Shown here: piece by piece, positions 9,439 to 17,891 of the stretch | How the letters are laid out: the number at the start of each line of letters is the position of its first letter | Numbering within the stretch: position 1 is the first letter of the stretch | Assembly (NCBI RefSeq): GCF_000770925.1 | Contig: NZ_JDTK01000013.1 | Coordinates: forward strand, 1-64,000 | DNA: 64,000 nt | Direction of reading: 5' to 3' | Source: Bifidobacterium ruminantium DSM 6489 | GTDB lineage: Bacteria > Actinomycetota > Actinomycetes > Actinomycetales > Bifidobacteriaceae | Translations under genes and position numbers: made by a program | The notes under the pieces: generated by a model | Databases searched by the model: none | Told to the model about the DNA's origin: nothing | The model's input: the letters and a program-made list of their open reading frames with translations, nothing else

Positions 9439-9814
9439 GCTGTTCGCCGTCCGTTCACGAAAAGTGGGGAACATATCACCTCACGTTCACTTCGGCAAAT
9501 CGAAATATGGGGATTTCACGACAAAACGGAAAATGTCCCCAAGTTTTCCACTTGGTTATCCCCACTCTGTGGAAAAGTCGGAACGTTTTCCACATGGTTA
9601 TCCCCAATATGTGGATAACTCGGCTTTTTTCGATTTTCTTATCCACAATGGGGTCTTCCGCGCGTGTCGCGGATCCGCGGAATGCCCCGATGCGGAGATT
9701 CATCCACAATCGCGGAGCCATGCCGGACGTGACGGCACGCAGGTATTATGGTTTTCCTCAGCATTGAAGATATTTTCGGTCGATTTCCTCGGTCGATGTC
9801 GCGTTTGGAGAGAT
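9439..9814 (+). promoter_or_regulatory. dnaB upstream region with a cluster of DnaA boxes
   Basis: This 376-bp gene-free region contains four exact matches to the DnaA box TTWTNCACA: 9568-9576 (minus), 9586-9594 (plus), 9610-9618 (minus) and 9639-9647 (plus). Near matches lie at 9544, 9556, 9598 and 9700. The segment 9540-9660 is AT-richer than its surroundings. It could be a DnaA-controlled dnaB promoter or a DnaA-titration site. dnaA and dnaN are not nearby, so it is unlikely to be oriC. Confidence 0.65.
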
Positions 9815-11272
9815 ATGGCGGAGAACGATTCGTGGGGTAACGATTTGACGCAGAACCGTGGTTTTTCTGGCGCCGGAAACGGCAGGAACGGCATGGACGG
9901 GCGTCCCGGACAGCCGGTTCGCGACGCCATCTTCGACCGCGTGCCGCCGCATGACGACGACGCCGAAATGGCGGTGCTCGGCGGCATGCTGATGAGCAAG
10001 GACGCCATCGGCGAAGTGTCGCAGATGATCGACGTGACCGATTTCTACCAGCCGCGCAATCAGACCGTCTACGAGGCGATCATCAAGCTATTTGCGGCCT
10101 CCCAGCCGGTCGACGCCGTGCTGGTGGCCAATGAGCTGCTCGCCGAGGGCAACTTGGAGAAGGTGGGCGGCTCCGATTATCTGCACAGTCTGGTGGCTTC
10201 GGTGCCGACGGCGGCCAACGCCACGTTCTACGCCGACATCGTGCATCAGCGTGCCATCCTGCGCAACGTGATCGCCGCCGGAACCAAAATCGCGCAGCTT
10301 GGCTACACCGCTGAAGGCTCGCAGGCCGAGGACGTCGTCAATCTCGCCCAGGCCGAGGTGTACGAGATGTCCACTGGCAAAGTGCGCCAGGATTACGCGC
10401 CGATCGGCAGCGTCATCGCCGAGACGCTCGACCAGATCGACCGCCTGCAAAGTGGCGAGGTGGCCAAAGGCGTGCCGACGGGCTTCCGTGACATCGACGA
10501 GATGACGCAGGGTCTGCAGCCTGGTCAGATGGTCATTGTGGCGGGACGACCAGGTATGGGCAAATCCACATTGGCTGACGACTTCGCCCGTTCCGCGGCG
10601 TTGCATCACAATATGACCGCCATCATTTTCAATCTGGAAATGAGCAAAAACGAGGTGGCGCAGCGCATCATCTCCGCCGAAGCCAATATTCCGCTCGCCG
10701 CCATGCGCCGCGCGGAAGACATCACTCCCGAGCGTTGGGCCGTTCTGAACGAGTTGCAGGACAAGCTGCAGAACGCGCCGCTGTTCATCGACGACAGTCC
10801 GAACATGAGCCTGATGGAGATCCGTGCGAAATGCCGCCGGCTCAAGCAGACGAACGATCTGAAACTCGTCGTCATCGACTACCTGCAGCTCATGACCTCC
10901 GGCAAGGCCGTGGAAAGCCGTCAGCAGGAGGTGTCCGAGTTCTCCCGTGCGCTGAAGCTGCTCGCCAAGGAGCTTGAGGTGCCGGTGGTGGCGTTGAGCC
11001 AGCTGAACCGTGGCCCGGAAATGCGTCAGGACAAGAAGCCGCAGTTGGCTGATCTGCGTGAATCCGGCTCAATCGAACAGGATGCCGATGTGGTGTTCCT
11101 GGTGCACCGTCCGGACGCTTACGACAAGGAGGATCGCCCGGGCGAGGCCGACGTCATCATGGCGAAGCATCGTAATGGACCCACCGCCACGTTCAATCTG
11201 GCGTTCCTTGGCGCCTACTCGAAGTTCAAGGACATGCCCCAGGATTACCAGTCCCAGCAGGAGATGGTGTGA
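9815..11272 (+). CDS. dnaB: Replicative DNA helicase DnaB
   Basis: A 485-residue hexameric RecA-fold helicase that unwinds DNA ahead of the replisome. The N-terminal primase-interacting domain (DDDAEMAVLGGMLM) is followed by the ATPase with Walker A GRPGMGKST and VIDYLQLM as the Walker B region. SQLNRGPE and LRESGSIEQDADVV are downstream family motifs. No intein or insertion is present. The ATG at 9815 follows TTGGAGAG; a longer frame running back through the DnaA-box region is spurious. The end overlaps the ribosome site of murT, which starts two bases after the stop. Confidence 0.96.
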   Translation: MAENDSWGNDLTQNRGFSGAGNGRNGMDGRPGQPVRDAIFDRVPPHDDDAEMAVLGGMLMSKDAIGEVSQMIDVTDFYQPRNQTVYEAIIKLFAASQPVDAVLVANELLAEGNLEKVGGSDYLHSLVASVPTAANATFYADIVHQRAILRNVIAAGTKIAQLGYTAEGSQAEDVVNLAQAEVYEMSTGKVRQDYAPIGSVIAETLDQIDRLQSGEVAKGVPTGFRDIDEMTQGLQPGQMVIVAGRPGMGKSTLADDFARSAALHHNMTAIIFNLEMSKNEVAQRIISAEANIPLAAMRRAEDITPERWAVLNELQDKLQNAPLFIDDSPNMSLMEIRAKCRRLKQTNDLKLVVIDYLQLMTSGKAVESRQQEVSEFSRALKLLAKELEVPVVALSQLNRGPEMRQDKKPQLADLRESGSIEQDADVVFLVHRPDAYDKEDRPGEADVIMAKHRNGPTATFNLAFLGAYSKFKDMPQDYQSQQEMV

Positions 11273-11273
11273 T

Positions 11274-12809
11274 ATGGCTTGGAACTCCTTCGCAACGCCC
11301 CTGATTGGCAAAGCCGTCCGCGCGGCCTCCCGTCTTGCGCACGGCGGCGGCAGCGCGTTCCCCGGCAAAATCGTGGAACGCATCGACCCGGACTTCCTCT
11401 CGCGCACGCTGGCGCAGCTGCCGCTCGGCGTGGTGCTCGTCTCCGGCACGAACGGCAAGACCACCACCACCCGCATGGTGGCCAGCATGCTCGAATCGCT
11501 CGGATTGAAGGTCTTCACCAATCCGACCGGCTCGAATTTCACTCGAGGCGTGGTCTCGTCGCTGCTCGCCGAAGTGTCGCTTTCTGGCAAGCTCGACGCT
11601 GACATCGCGGTGCTGGAGCTTGACGAGGCGTACGCCGTGCATTTCGTGCGCCAGGTGAGACCCGACTACTGCCTGCTGCTCAATGTGATGCGCGACCAGC
11701 TCGACCGTTTCGGCGAGATCGACAACACCGCGCGCCTGCTGAGCAAAGCCGCCGAAGCGACCACCGGAACCGTCGTGCTCAACCGTGAGGATCCGCGCAT
11801 CGCCCGGCTTGCGGATGTCGTCGGCACTGAAGACGGCGTGGAGGTACGCTATTTTGGCCTTGATGAGTCGCTGCGCGGCTTCTTCCCGTCGGACGACGAC
11901 ATGCGCACCACCGTCGACGCGGAATCGCAGGACAGCCTGGAAAATGGCGGAAATACCGTCGATTCAGCCGATCGCGCGGCCGACGCGCTGCCCGCCGACG
12001 TGACATTGCGTTCCGTGGGCGACCATCGCGCCAGCTTCGTCATCGACGGTGAGACGTACGAGACGACCGTCAAGCTGGAAGGCGTCTACAACCTGTACAA
12101 CGCGGCCGCCGCGCTCGCCGTGGTGCGTGCGGTCGAGGCGGACGCGCAGGCCATGTTCCTGCCGTTCGAAGAGGCGCTCGCCGAAGCTTCCGCATCTGAT
12201 ACGGCCGACACGCCCGATGCGAACGGCAAGTCCGGCACAGACGGCGCATCCGATCAGCCCGACCAGACCGCCGCGAACGCGATCCTGCGCCAGGCCGGAG
12301 TATCGCCGCGCATGATCGCCTTCGCACATGCCACCACGCAGGCCATGATCGATGCGGCCGGCGAGGTCACCCCGGCGTTCGGCCGTGGCGAGGTCATCAC
12401 CGTGAACGGCTCGCCCGTGGAACTGCTGCTGGTCAAGAACCCGATGGGATTCCGCCTGTCCCTGGCCTCGTTCAAGCCCGAAGGCTGCAACACCATGATC
12501 TGCATCAACGACGAATACGCCGACGGTCGCGACATGAGCTGGCTGTGGGACGTGGACTTCACCTCGCTGCGCGGCACCGGCGTCAAGGCGGTGTCCGGCG
12601 TGCGCGCGTGGGACATGGCATTGCGCCTCGAATACGACCAGGTGCCCGTCGAACAGGTGAGCACCGACCTGGAGGAAACGGTCATGGCGTTCGTGAACGC
12701 GGATCCCGGTACCCCAAAACACATCTACTGCACGTACACCGCCATGCTGAGAACGCGCGCCGCACTGGCCAAAATCGCCGACGTGGCCGACGCCGGCGTG
12801 GGTAAGTGA
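11274..12809 (+). CDS. murT: Lipid II isoglutaminyl synthase, MurT subunit
   Basis: A 511-residue Mur-ligase-like protein. With GatD it amidates the D-glutamate of lipid II to D-isoglutamine. The ATP-binding loop SGTNGKTTTTRMV is near residue 60, followed by LELDEAY and LNVMRDQLDRFGEID. The C-terminal MurT domain includes NPMGFRLSL and DVDFTSLRG. Gram-positive cocci carry a four-cysteine zinc ribbon in the middle domain. Here that place is taken by an acidic, cysteine-free stretch around residues 205-245, and a second D/A/S/T-rich insert lies near 305-330. It starts with AGGAGAT inside the dnaB end. Confidence 0.92.
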   Translation: MAWNSFATPLIGKAVRAASRLAHGGGSAFPGKIVERIDPDFLSRTLAQLPLGVVLVSGTNGKTTTTRMVASMLESLGLKVFTNPTGSNFTRGVVSSLLAEVSLSGKLDADIAVLELDEAYAVHFVRQVRPDYCLLLNVMRDQLDRFGEIDNTARLLSKAAEATTGTVVLNREDPRIARLADVVGTEDGVEVRYFGLDESLRGFFPSDDDMRTTVDAESQDSLENGGNTVDSADRAADALPADVTLRSVGDHRASFVIDGETYETTVKLEGVYNLYNAAAALAVVRAVEADAQAMFLPFEEALAEASASDTADTPDANGKSGTDGASDQPDQTAANAILRQAGVSPRMIAFAHATTQAMIDAAGEVTPAFGRGEVITVNGSPVELLLVKNPMGFRLSLASFKPEGCNTMICINDEYADGRDMSWLWDVDFTSLRGTGVKAVSGVRAWDMALRLEYDQVPVEQVSTDLEETVMAFVNADPGTPKHIYCTYTAMLRTRAALAKIADVADAGVGK

Positions 12810-12838
12810 GACGCGGCGAAGAAGAACGAGGAGACGAT

Positions 12839-13597
12839 ATGGGCCAGGTCATCGACATCGTGTCGCTGTATCCGAAGGACATGAACATCTACGGCGATTC
12901 CGGCAACGTACTCACCATCCGGCGCCGACTCGCGCTGTACGGCTACGAGCCGCGTGTGCACGCCTACAACCAGGGCTGCGAATGGCCTGAACACGTCGAC
13001 ATGATTCTGGGCGGCGGCGGACAGGATACCGGCCAGAAGAAGATCATCGATGATTTCTTCCAGCGTGCCGATTTGCTGCGATCGCTGGCGGCAGACGGCG
13101 TGCCGATGCTTATGATCTGCGGCCTGTACCAGCTGTTCGGCGAGTATTTCGAAACGGTGGACGGCTCCCGTCTCGAAGGCATCGGCGTGATTGGCGCGTA
13201 CACGGTGGGACGCGAGACGCGCATGATCGGCAATCTTACGGAACATTCCGGCGATTTCGGTGGCATCATCGGCTACGAGAATCATTCCGGACAGACGTTC
13301 CTGCGCGACGGCGTCCAGCCGCTCGGCACGGTCGACGCGGACGGCACCGGCAACAATGGCGAGGACCATACGGAAGGCGCGCGTGTCAACAATGTGATCG
13401 GCACGTACATGCACGGCTCGCTGCTGCCGAAGAATCCCGCGATCGCCGATTTCCTGATCCGCACCGCCGTGGAACGCCGCGACGGCACGTTCGACCCGGC
13501 TGCGGCCGGACAGACGGACGAGCAGCGCGCCGAATTGCGCCGCATCGACGCCATCGCCGACCGCGCCCGTCGCGTGGCCATGTCCCGTCCGCGCTGA
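12839..13597 (+). CDS. gatD: Lipid II isoglutaminyl synthase, glutamine amidotransferase subunit GatD
   Basis: A 252-residue class I (CobB/CobQ-like) glutaminase that releases ammonia for MurT. The nucleophile is C94 in MLMICGLYQLFG and the catalytic histidine is H192 in GTYMHGSLLPKNP. The substrate loop LGGGGQDTGQ is present. The ATG at 12839 follows GAGGAGACGAT, 29 bp after murT, so the two form an operon with dnaB. Amidated muropeptides are usually needed for efficient crosslinking. Confidence 0.94.
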   Translation: MGQVIDIVSLYPKDMNIYGDSGNVLTIRRRLALYGYEPRVHAYNQGCEWPEHVDMILGGGGQDTGQKKIIDDFFQRADLLRSLAADGVPMLMICGLYQLFGEYFETVDGSRLEGIGVIGAYTVGRETRMIGNLTEHSGDFGGIIGYENHSGQTFLRDGVQPLGTVDADGTGNNGEDHTEGARVNNVIGTYMHGSLLPKNPAIADFLIRTAVERRDGTFDPAAAGQTDEQRAELRRIDAIADRARRVAMSRPR

Positions 13598-13714
13598 GTG
13601 TGTGGAAACCGTCCCGTATTCCGCCAATCGCCATGCGATTGACCGGTTTTGCCTCCCGCATATGTGGAGCATTTGCGATACAGTAGGTACCACCATCACC
13701 TAAAGGAGGACATC

Positions 13715-13957
13715 ATGGCTGATATTAATTTTGGTGACGGCCTGCGCAAGGTTTTTCTCGCCGGCATCGGTGCTTTGGCGACCACTGTTGAGAAGAGCCA
13801 GGAAATCGTCGACGACCTCGTCAAGAAAGGCGAGCTGACCGTCGAGCAAGGCAAGGCCCTCAACGCCGAACTTAAGCACAAGGTCGAAGAGGCCAAGGAA
13901 ACTTCCGAAGCCAAGAACGAAGCCGCTCCGGCCGAAACCGAAGACAAGGCCGAATAA
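13715..13957 (+). CDS. Small phasin-like protein
   Basis: An 80-residue protein with a very strong ribosome site (AAAGGAGGACATC). An amphipathic helical segment (GLRKVFLAGIGALATTVEKSQEIVDDLVKKGELTVEQG, given here as separate motif pieces LRKVFLAGIGAL and DDLVKKGELTVEQG) resembles phasin-family/PhaF-type helices. A K/E/A-rich tail follows. No polyhydroxyalkanoate synthase is in the window, so the family name need not describe the role. It is probably a monocistronic, well-expressed gene with its own terminator. Confidence 0.7.
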   Translation: MADINFGDGLRKVFLAGIGALATTVEKSQEIVDDLVKKGELTVEQGKALNAELKHKVEEAKETSEAKNEAAPAETEDKAE

Positions 13958-13971
13958 GGCAAAACCCTTGT

Positions 13972-14016
13972 ATCGCCGTCTGCAGCGCACGCCCGCGCCC
14001 GGACGGCGATTTGTTA
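13972..14016 (+). terminator. Terminator of the phasin-like gene
   Basis: ATCGCCGTC at 13972-13980 pairs perfectly with GACGGCGAT at 14002-14010, followed by TTGTTAT. It lies 14 bp after the stop codon. Confidence 0.65.
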
Positions 14017-14083
14017 TGCCCGTCCTATGCGCATCGTCCATGCGCCGATCGCCCAGTAATCCCAACCGTTTGCGAGCAGTGAT

Positions 14084-15883
14084 ATGTCTTTGAAATCGTC
14101 ATCGGACAAGCCGGACACGGCACGCCCCGAAAGCGTCGAACCGGTCACGCTGTCCGATAGGGTCAACGCGGTCATCAACCCATCCGCCGACCCCTCGCCG
14201 GACGCGGCCTCGCGGATGAACGGGCAATCGGCGGAAACCATCGGCATCTTCGGGCCTCACAAGGACACATTCTCCGAACGCTACCACCTGACCCGGCGCG
14301 GCAAGCTCAAGCGGCTCATGCAGATCGCGCGCATCGCCAACCAATTCGACGTGGTGCACGGGCTCACGCCAGTCAAAATGCGGCTTATGCTCGAAGCGCT
14401 CGGCCCCACCTTCGTGAAGGTCGGACAGATTCTGTCCATGCGTTCCGAAATCCTGCCCCAAGCGTTCTGCGACGAACTGTCCAAACTGCGCGCCGACGCC
14501 GACCCCATGCCGTACAGCACGGTGCTGAAAGTGCTGGAAAGCGAGTACGGACGTCCCGTGGACGAGATCTTCGAACACATCGACGCCACACCGCTCGGCT
14601 CCGCAAGCCTGGCGCAGGTGCATCGCGCCAAACTCTCCACCGGCGAGGATGTGGCCGTCAAAGTGCAACGGCCGGGCGTGCGCGAAACCATGGCGCAGGA
14701 CGTGTCCATCATGCGCACCATCGCCAAAGTCGCCACCAGAACCATGCGCAGCGCGCAGGTGGTGGACCTTTCCGGCGTGGTCGAAGAGCTGTGGGACACC
14801 TTCGAATCCGAAACTGACTTCCTCATCGAAGCCCGCAATCTGGCGGAATTCAAACGATTCTGCGAGCGCTACAAGTACATGGACTGCCCGAAGCCGTATC
14901 CGGAGCTCTGCACCGAGCACGTGGTGGTCATGGACTATGTCGAAGGTATCTCCGTGTCCCATCCGGACGAGCTCATCGCGGCCGGCTACGACCTGAAGGA
15001 AATCGGAACCAAACTGGTGGACAACTACGCCACGCAGGTGCTTGACGAGGGCTTCTTCCACGCGGATCCGCACCCCGGCAACATCATGGTGCGCGGCGGG
15101 CAGATCGTGCTGCTTGACCTCGGCATGACGGGTCGGCTCAACGCCAAAACCCGCTCCGTTCTGAAGGACATGATCTTCGCCGTGGCCGAACAGGATTCGC
15201 CGGCGCTCGCCGACGGCCTGCTGCGGTTCGCCGGCACCGAAGCCGATTCGGAGGATTATCCGGCCCTGCTGGCCGACTTGGACGTGATCGTCAAGGAATT
15301 CGGCACGGTGGATCTGGCCGAGCTCGACATCGCGGCCATGCTGACGGCATTGACGCAGATGGCGCAGCGCCACGGCATCGAAGTGCCCGGCACCGTCACC
15401 ACGGTCGGCCGCGCGCTGGTCACTTTGGAAGGCCTGCTCGACAAGTTCATCCCCGACGTGAACATGATTCAGATCATCTCCGACCACATCGCGGCGAGCA
15501 CGTCGAAGAAGGATTTCGTCAAGGACGAAGCGAAATCGTTGGCAGTTGAGGGGCACCAGGCGCTGCACAGCCTGCTGGCAGCCGCCAACGAGCTGGAGGT
15601 GGCCTCCCGCATGCTCACGCGCGGCCAGCTGCGCGTGAATATGGAGATGGTCGGATCGCAGGAACCGATTCATCTGCTCGCCAACATGGTGAACAGGCTC
15701 ACGATGGCGCTTATCGTGGTCGGCCTGTTCGTCGGCTCGTCGATCGTGTACTACGCGGGCATCAAGCCGGTGATCTTCGGCATTCCGATCGTCGGCTTCC
15801 TTGGCTATGTGATCGCGTTCATCCTGTCCGTCTGGATCGTGTTCGACATCTATTTCAAGGGGCGCAGTTCGAAGAAGCGGTAG
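14084..15883 (+). CDS. UbiB/ABC1-family atypical protein kinase
   Basis: A 599-residue member of the ABC1/UbiB/AarF kinase-like family. It has the family KxGQ signature (FVKVGQILSMR, about residues 110-120), an Ala-rich loop region (LGSASLAQVHRA), the invariant lysine in VAVKVQRPG and the catalytic/metal motif FHADPHPGNIM followed by LLDLGMTG. Two membrane helices occupy the last 70 residues, so the kinase domain faces the cytoplasm. UbiB proteins support ubiquinone synthesis in respiring bacteria. Bifidobacteria are not known to make ubiquinone, so a lipid-handling role is possible but unproven. Confidence 0.88.
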   Translation: MSLKSSSDKPDTARPESVEPVTLSDRVNAVINPSADPSPDAASRMNGQSAETIGIFGPHKDTFSERYHLTRRGKLKRLMQIARIANQFDVVHGLTPVKMRLMLEALGPTFVKVGQILSMRSEILPQAFCDELSKLRADADPMPYSTVLKVLESEYGRPVDEIFEHIDATPLGSASLAQVHRAKLSTGEDVAVKVQRPGVRETMAQDVSIMRTIAKVATRTMRSAQVVDLSGVVEELWDTFESETDFLIEARNLAEFKRFCERYKYMDCPKPYPELCTEHVVVMDYVEGISVSHPDELIAAGYDLKEIGTKLVDNYATQVLDEGFFHADPHPGNIMVRGGQIVLLDLGMTGRLNAKTRSVLKDMIFAVAEQDSPALADGLLRFAGTEADSEDYPALLADLDVIVKEFGTVDLAELDIAAMLTALTQMAQRHGIEVPGTVTTVGRALVTLEGLLDKFIPDVNMIQIISDHIAASTSKKDFVKDEAKSLAVEGHQALHSLLAAANELEVASRMLTRGQLRVNMEMVGSQEPIHLLANMVNRLTMALIVVGLFVGSSIVYYAGIKPVIFGIPIVGFLGYVIAFILSVWIVFDIYFKGRSSKKR

Positions 15884-15975
15884 CCGATCGGCGTTGTCAT
15901 GATGCGCTAGACTTGGCTTCCGTCCGTTTTCGCCGGTTGCGACCGGCGGGTCATGTAGGTCGTCAGGAGGTGCGT

Positions 15976-16646
15976 ATGGCGGACCGGCAGCCATGGCGTC
16001 CGATGACGTTCGACGAGGCGATCGACGTTTCCACGCAGAGCGTGCTTGGCGAGGCGTCCGACCCGTTCTCAAACGCTCCCGGCGGCTCGCACACTTCCGG
16101 CGATAACGATTCGCTATCCGCCAAGGACAAGGAATACCAATCCCTGCTGGACGCCGGCGGCGGGGTGATGGGCACCATCCGCGTGCCCAAAGTGTCCATC
16201 AAACTGCCGATCCACCACGGCACTTCCGATGTGGCGCTCGCTTCGGGCGCAGGGCATCTGTATGGCACGAGTCTTCCGGTGGGCGGCGTGAGCACGCATG
16301 CGGTGATCACCGGGCACCGTGGACTGGTCGAGGCGGTCATGTTCACGCGTTTGGACGAGATGAAAAGGGCGATTTCTTCTACATCGAGGTGATGGGGGAG
16401 ACGCTCGGCTACGAGGTGGACCGCATTGAGGTGATCGAGCCTTCGGACACGTCGAAGCTGCGCGTGGTCAAAGGCGAGGAGCGTGTGACGCTGATGACCT
16501 GCACGCCATACGGCGTGAACACGCATCGTCTGCTGGTTTCGGGGCATCGCGTCTCCATTCCGCAGCCCGCGCAAAAGTGTCGCATAATGCGTTTGTCTGT
16601 TCCCCCGTATTCGATGTGGCTGACAGCAGATCTTGAGCTGGTATGA
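15976..16646 (+). pseudogene. Class C sortase, frameshifted and C-terminally truncated
   Basis: Frame 1 (15976-16390) carries VPKVSIKLPIHHGT, GAGHLYGTSLPVGG and the catalytic His in VITGHRGL. It breaks at an AAAAGGG run (16363-16369). Frame 2 continues from about 16365 with GDFFYIEVMGE, the catalytic Cys in LMTCTPYGVNTH and the Arg in VSGHR. Adding one base to the run restores a single reading frame. After SGHRVSIPQPA the sequence stops resembling a sortase and the usual C-terminal membrane helix is missing. The expected N-terminal membrane helix is also absent, replaced by a polar segment. The AGGAGGTGCGT ribosome site before 15976 is intact. A sequencing slip could explain the frameshift but not the lost ends. 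Confidence 0.8.
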
Positions 16647-16829
16647 CCCCATGTAGTAGACTTTCGACCATTATTGGCTGGCACCATGTCGATAAGTGGT
16701 CGTTTGGTGTCGGTAGGGGTGTGAAACCGTTGGTTTTGCAAGGCTTTAAAAGCGTAAGACGGGGTTTCGTAAGTGGCGAGGCATTCTTGTTCGAAGCAGA
16801 GGTCAAACGCAGGTAGCCCGAACACGTCT
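16570..16829. other. Anomalous low-GC scar between sortase and pilin remnants
   Basis: About 260 bp of lower GC than either neighbour, with no convincing coding sequence in any frame. It begins where sortase similarity ends and stops where the pilin signal-peptide region begins. It may be a remnant of an insertion element or a deletion junction, but I recognise no transposase motif or paired terminal repeats. Confidence 0.4.
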
Positions 16830-17799
16830 ATGCAAAGGTTCGCAAAAGTCTTGCCATTCCCTTGCGCCGAACCGGTTCGTCGCGGCCATCGTCGCGGCCG
16901 TTCTGCTGTTCGTCACAGTGCTTATCGCGCCTTCAGCCCAAGCCAACGACACTTCGAATGTGCCGTATAACAACCATGTGGTGAAGGACACGGTCAGTCC
17001 GTCCGGCACCTCCATTGACCTGTTCGACTACTGGGTGCAAACGTACCATCAGGCGGACGGCACCGACGCTTCCAACCAGCGGAATATGGGCATCAACAAC
17101 GGCAAGCAGCTGAAATTCACCTACAGCGGTTTCGGCAACATGGGCCAAAGCGTCAATGCGTGGACCGGAAGCGCGCGACCGAATTTTAACATCGTCCAGA
17201 ACACCTTGGTCAACGGCTACCCGCAGCTCAAGGCCGGCAGGCAGTATGACTCGAATAAGACGACCGACGGCACGCAGTCGCTCGACTACCTGTTCGATCC
17301 AGCAAGCACGGATTCGGCCACGCAATACCGCAAGACCTACACCAATCTCAAGGGTCTGCTCCAGCTGAAAAACGGCTATTACACGTACGACAGCGCGAAG
17401 AACTTCGCCGCATTGGTCACCAAAGCCGGCGACTTCGCCACAATCGGTTTCGGCGAGTTCAGCTTCTCCAAGCCGGGTGCCTACGTGTACAAGGTGACGG
17501 AGGTTGCCGGTTCGGACGCCACGCTTTCGTACGCGACGAACGTACGGTATCTGCGATTCCGCGTCGAGGGGGACCAGATGAAGGGCGTGTATTCCGTTAT
17601 CGCGACCACGCCCGGGTACGATGCGACGACGGCCACCGACGAGAACGACGGCGCCGCGTTCGTGAATGTGTGCAGAAGTGCGGAGCAGTTGCCGCTCACC
17701 GGAGGTCTGACCACCAGGAACTTCCTGATTGGCGGAGGCATTGTCGGCTTGCTGGCGGTTATCGCCGGATTCGCCGTCCACGAGTGGTGGCTGCGCTAG
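16830..17799 (+). pseudogene. LPXTG pilin/fimbrial adhesin remnant (internally deleted, 5' frame broken)
   Basis: The frame encodes a signal-peptide core (AAIVAAVLLFVTVLIAPSAQA), then the N-terminal region typical of large bifidobacterial fimbrial adhesins (GTSIDLFDYW, MGINNGKQLKF, LDYLFDP, LLQLKNGYYTYDSAKNFA). It then passes abruptly to a Spy0128-like pilin repeat (FGEFSFSKPGAYVYKVTE) and an LPLTG sorting signal with a membrane helix. The product would be about 320 residues, whereas such adhesins are usually far longer, so a large in-frame internal deletion is likely. No start codon with a ribosome site is in frame upstream of the signal peptide; the ATG at 16830 is one base out of frame. 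The TAG at 17797 precedes an in-frame KRKEQLLE tail, as expected of a basic sorting tail cut by a nonsense change. Confidence 0.75.
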
Positions 17800-17891
17800 A
17801 AGCGCAAGGAGCAGTTGCTGGAATAGGTGGCGGCCGCCGGAGGCTTCATGGCACGAGTCGCGCGTGCCGATGTGCCTTACACCGTGCGTTC

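Noticed and set aside
9371-9814. N-terminal extension of DnaB
   Set aside because: The in-frame upstream stretch overlaps the glnD end and the DnaA-box region, and conserved sequence starts at 9815 with a ribosome site.
9439-9814. Chromosomal origin of replication
   Set aside because: DnaA boxes are present, but dnaA, dnaN, recF and gyrase genes are not adjacent, and dnaB is usually away from oriC in bifidobacteria.
16361-16370. Programmed -1 frameshift in the sortase
   Set aside because: The codons at the run (AAA AGG) cannot re-pair well after a -1 slip, and other lesions show the gene is decaying.
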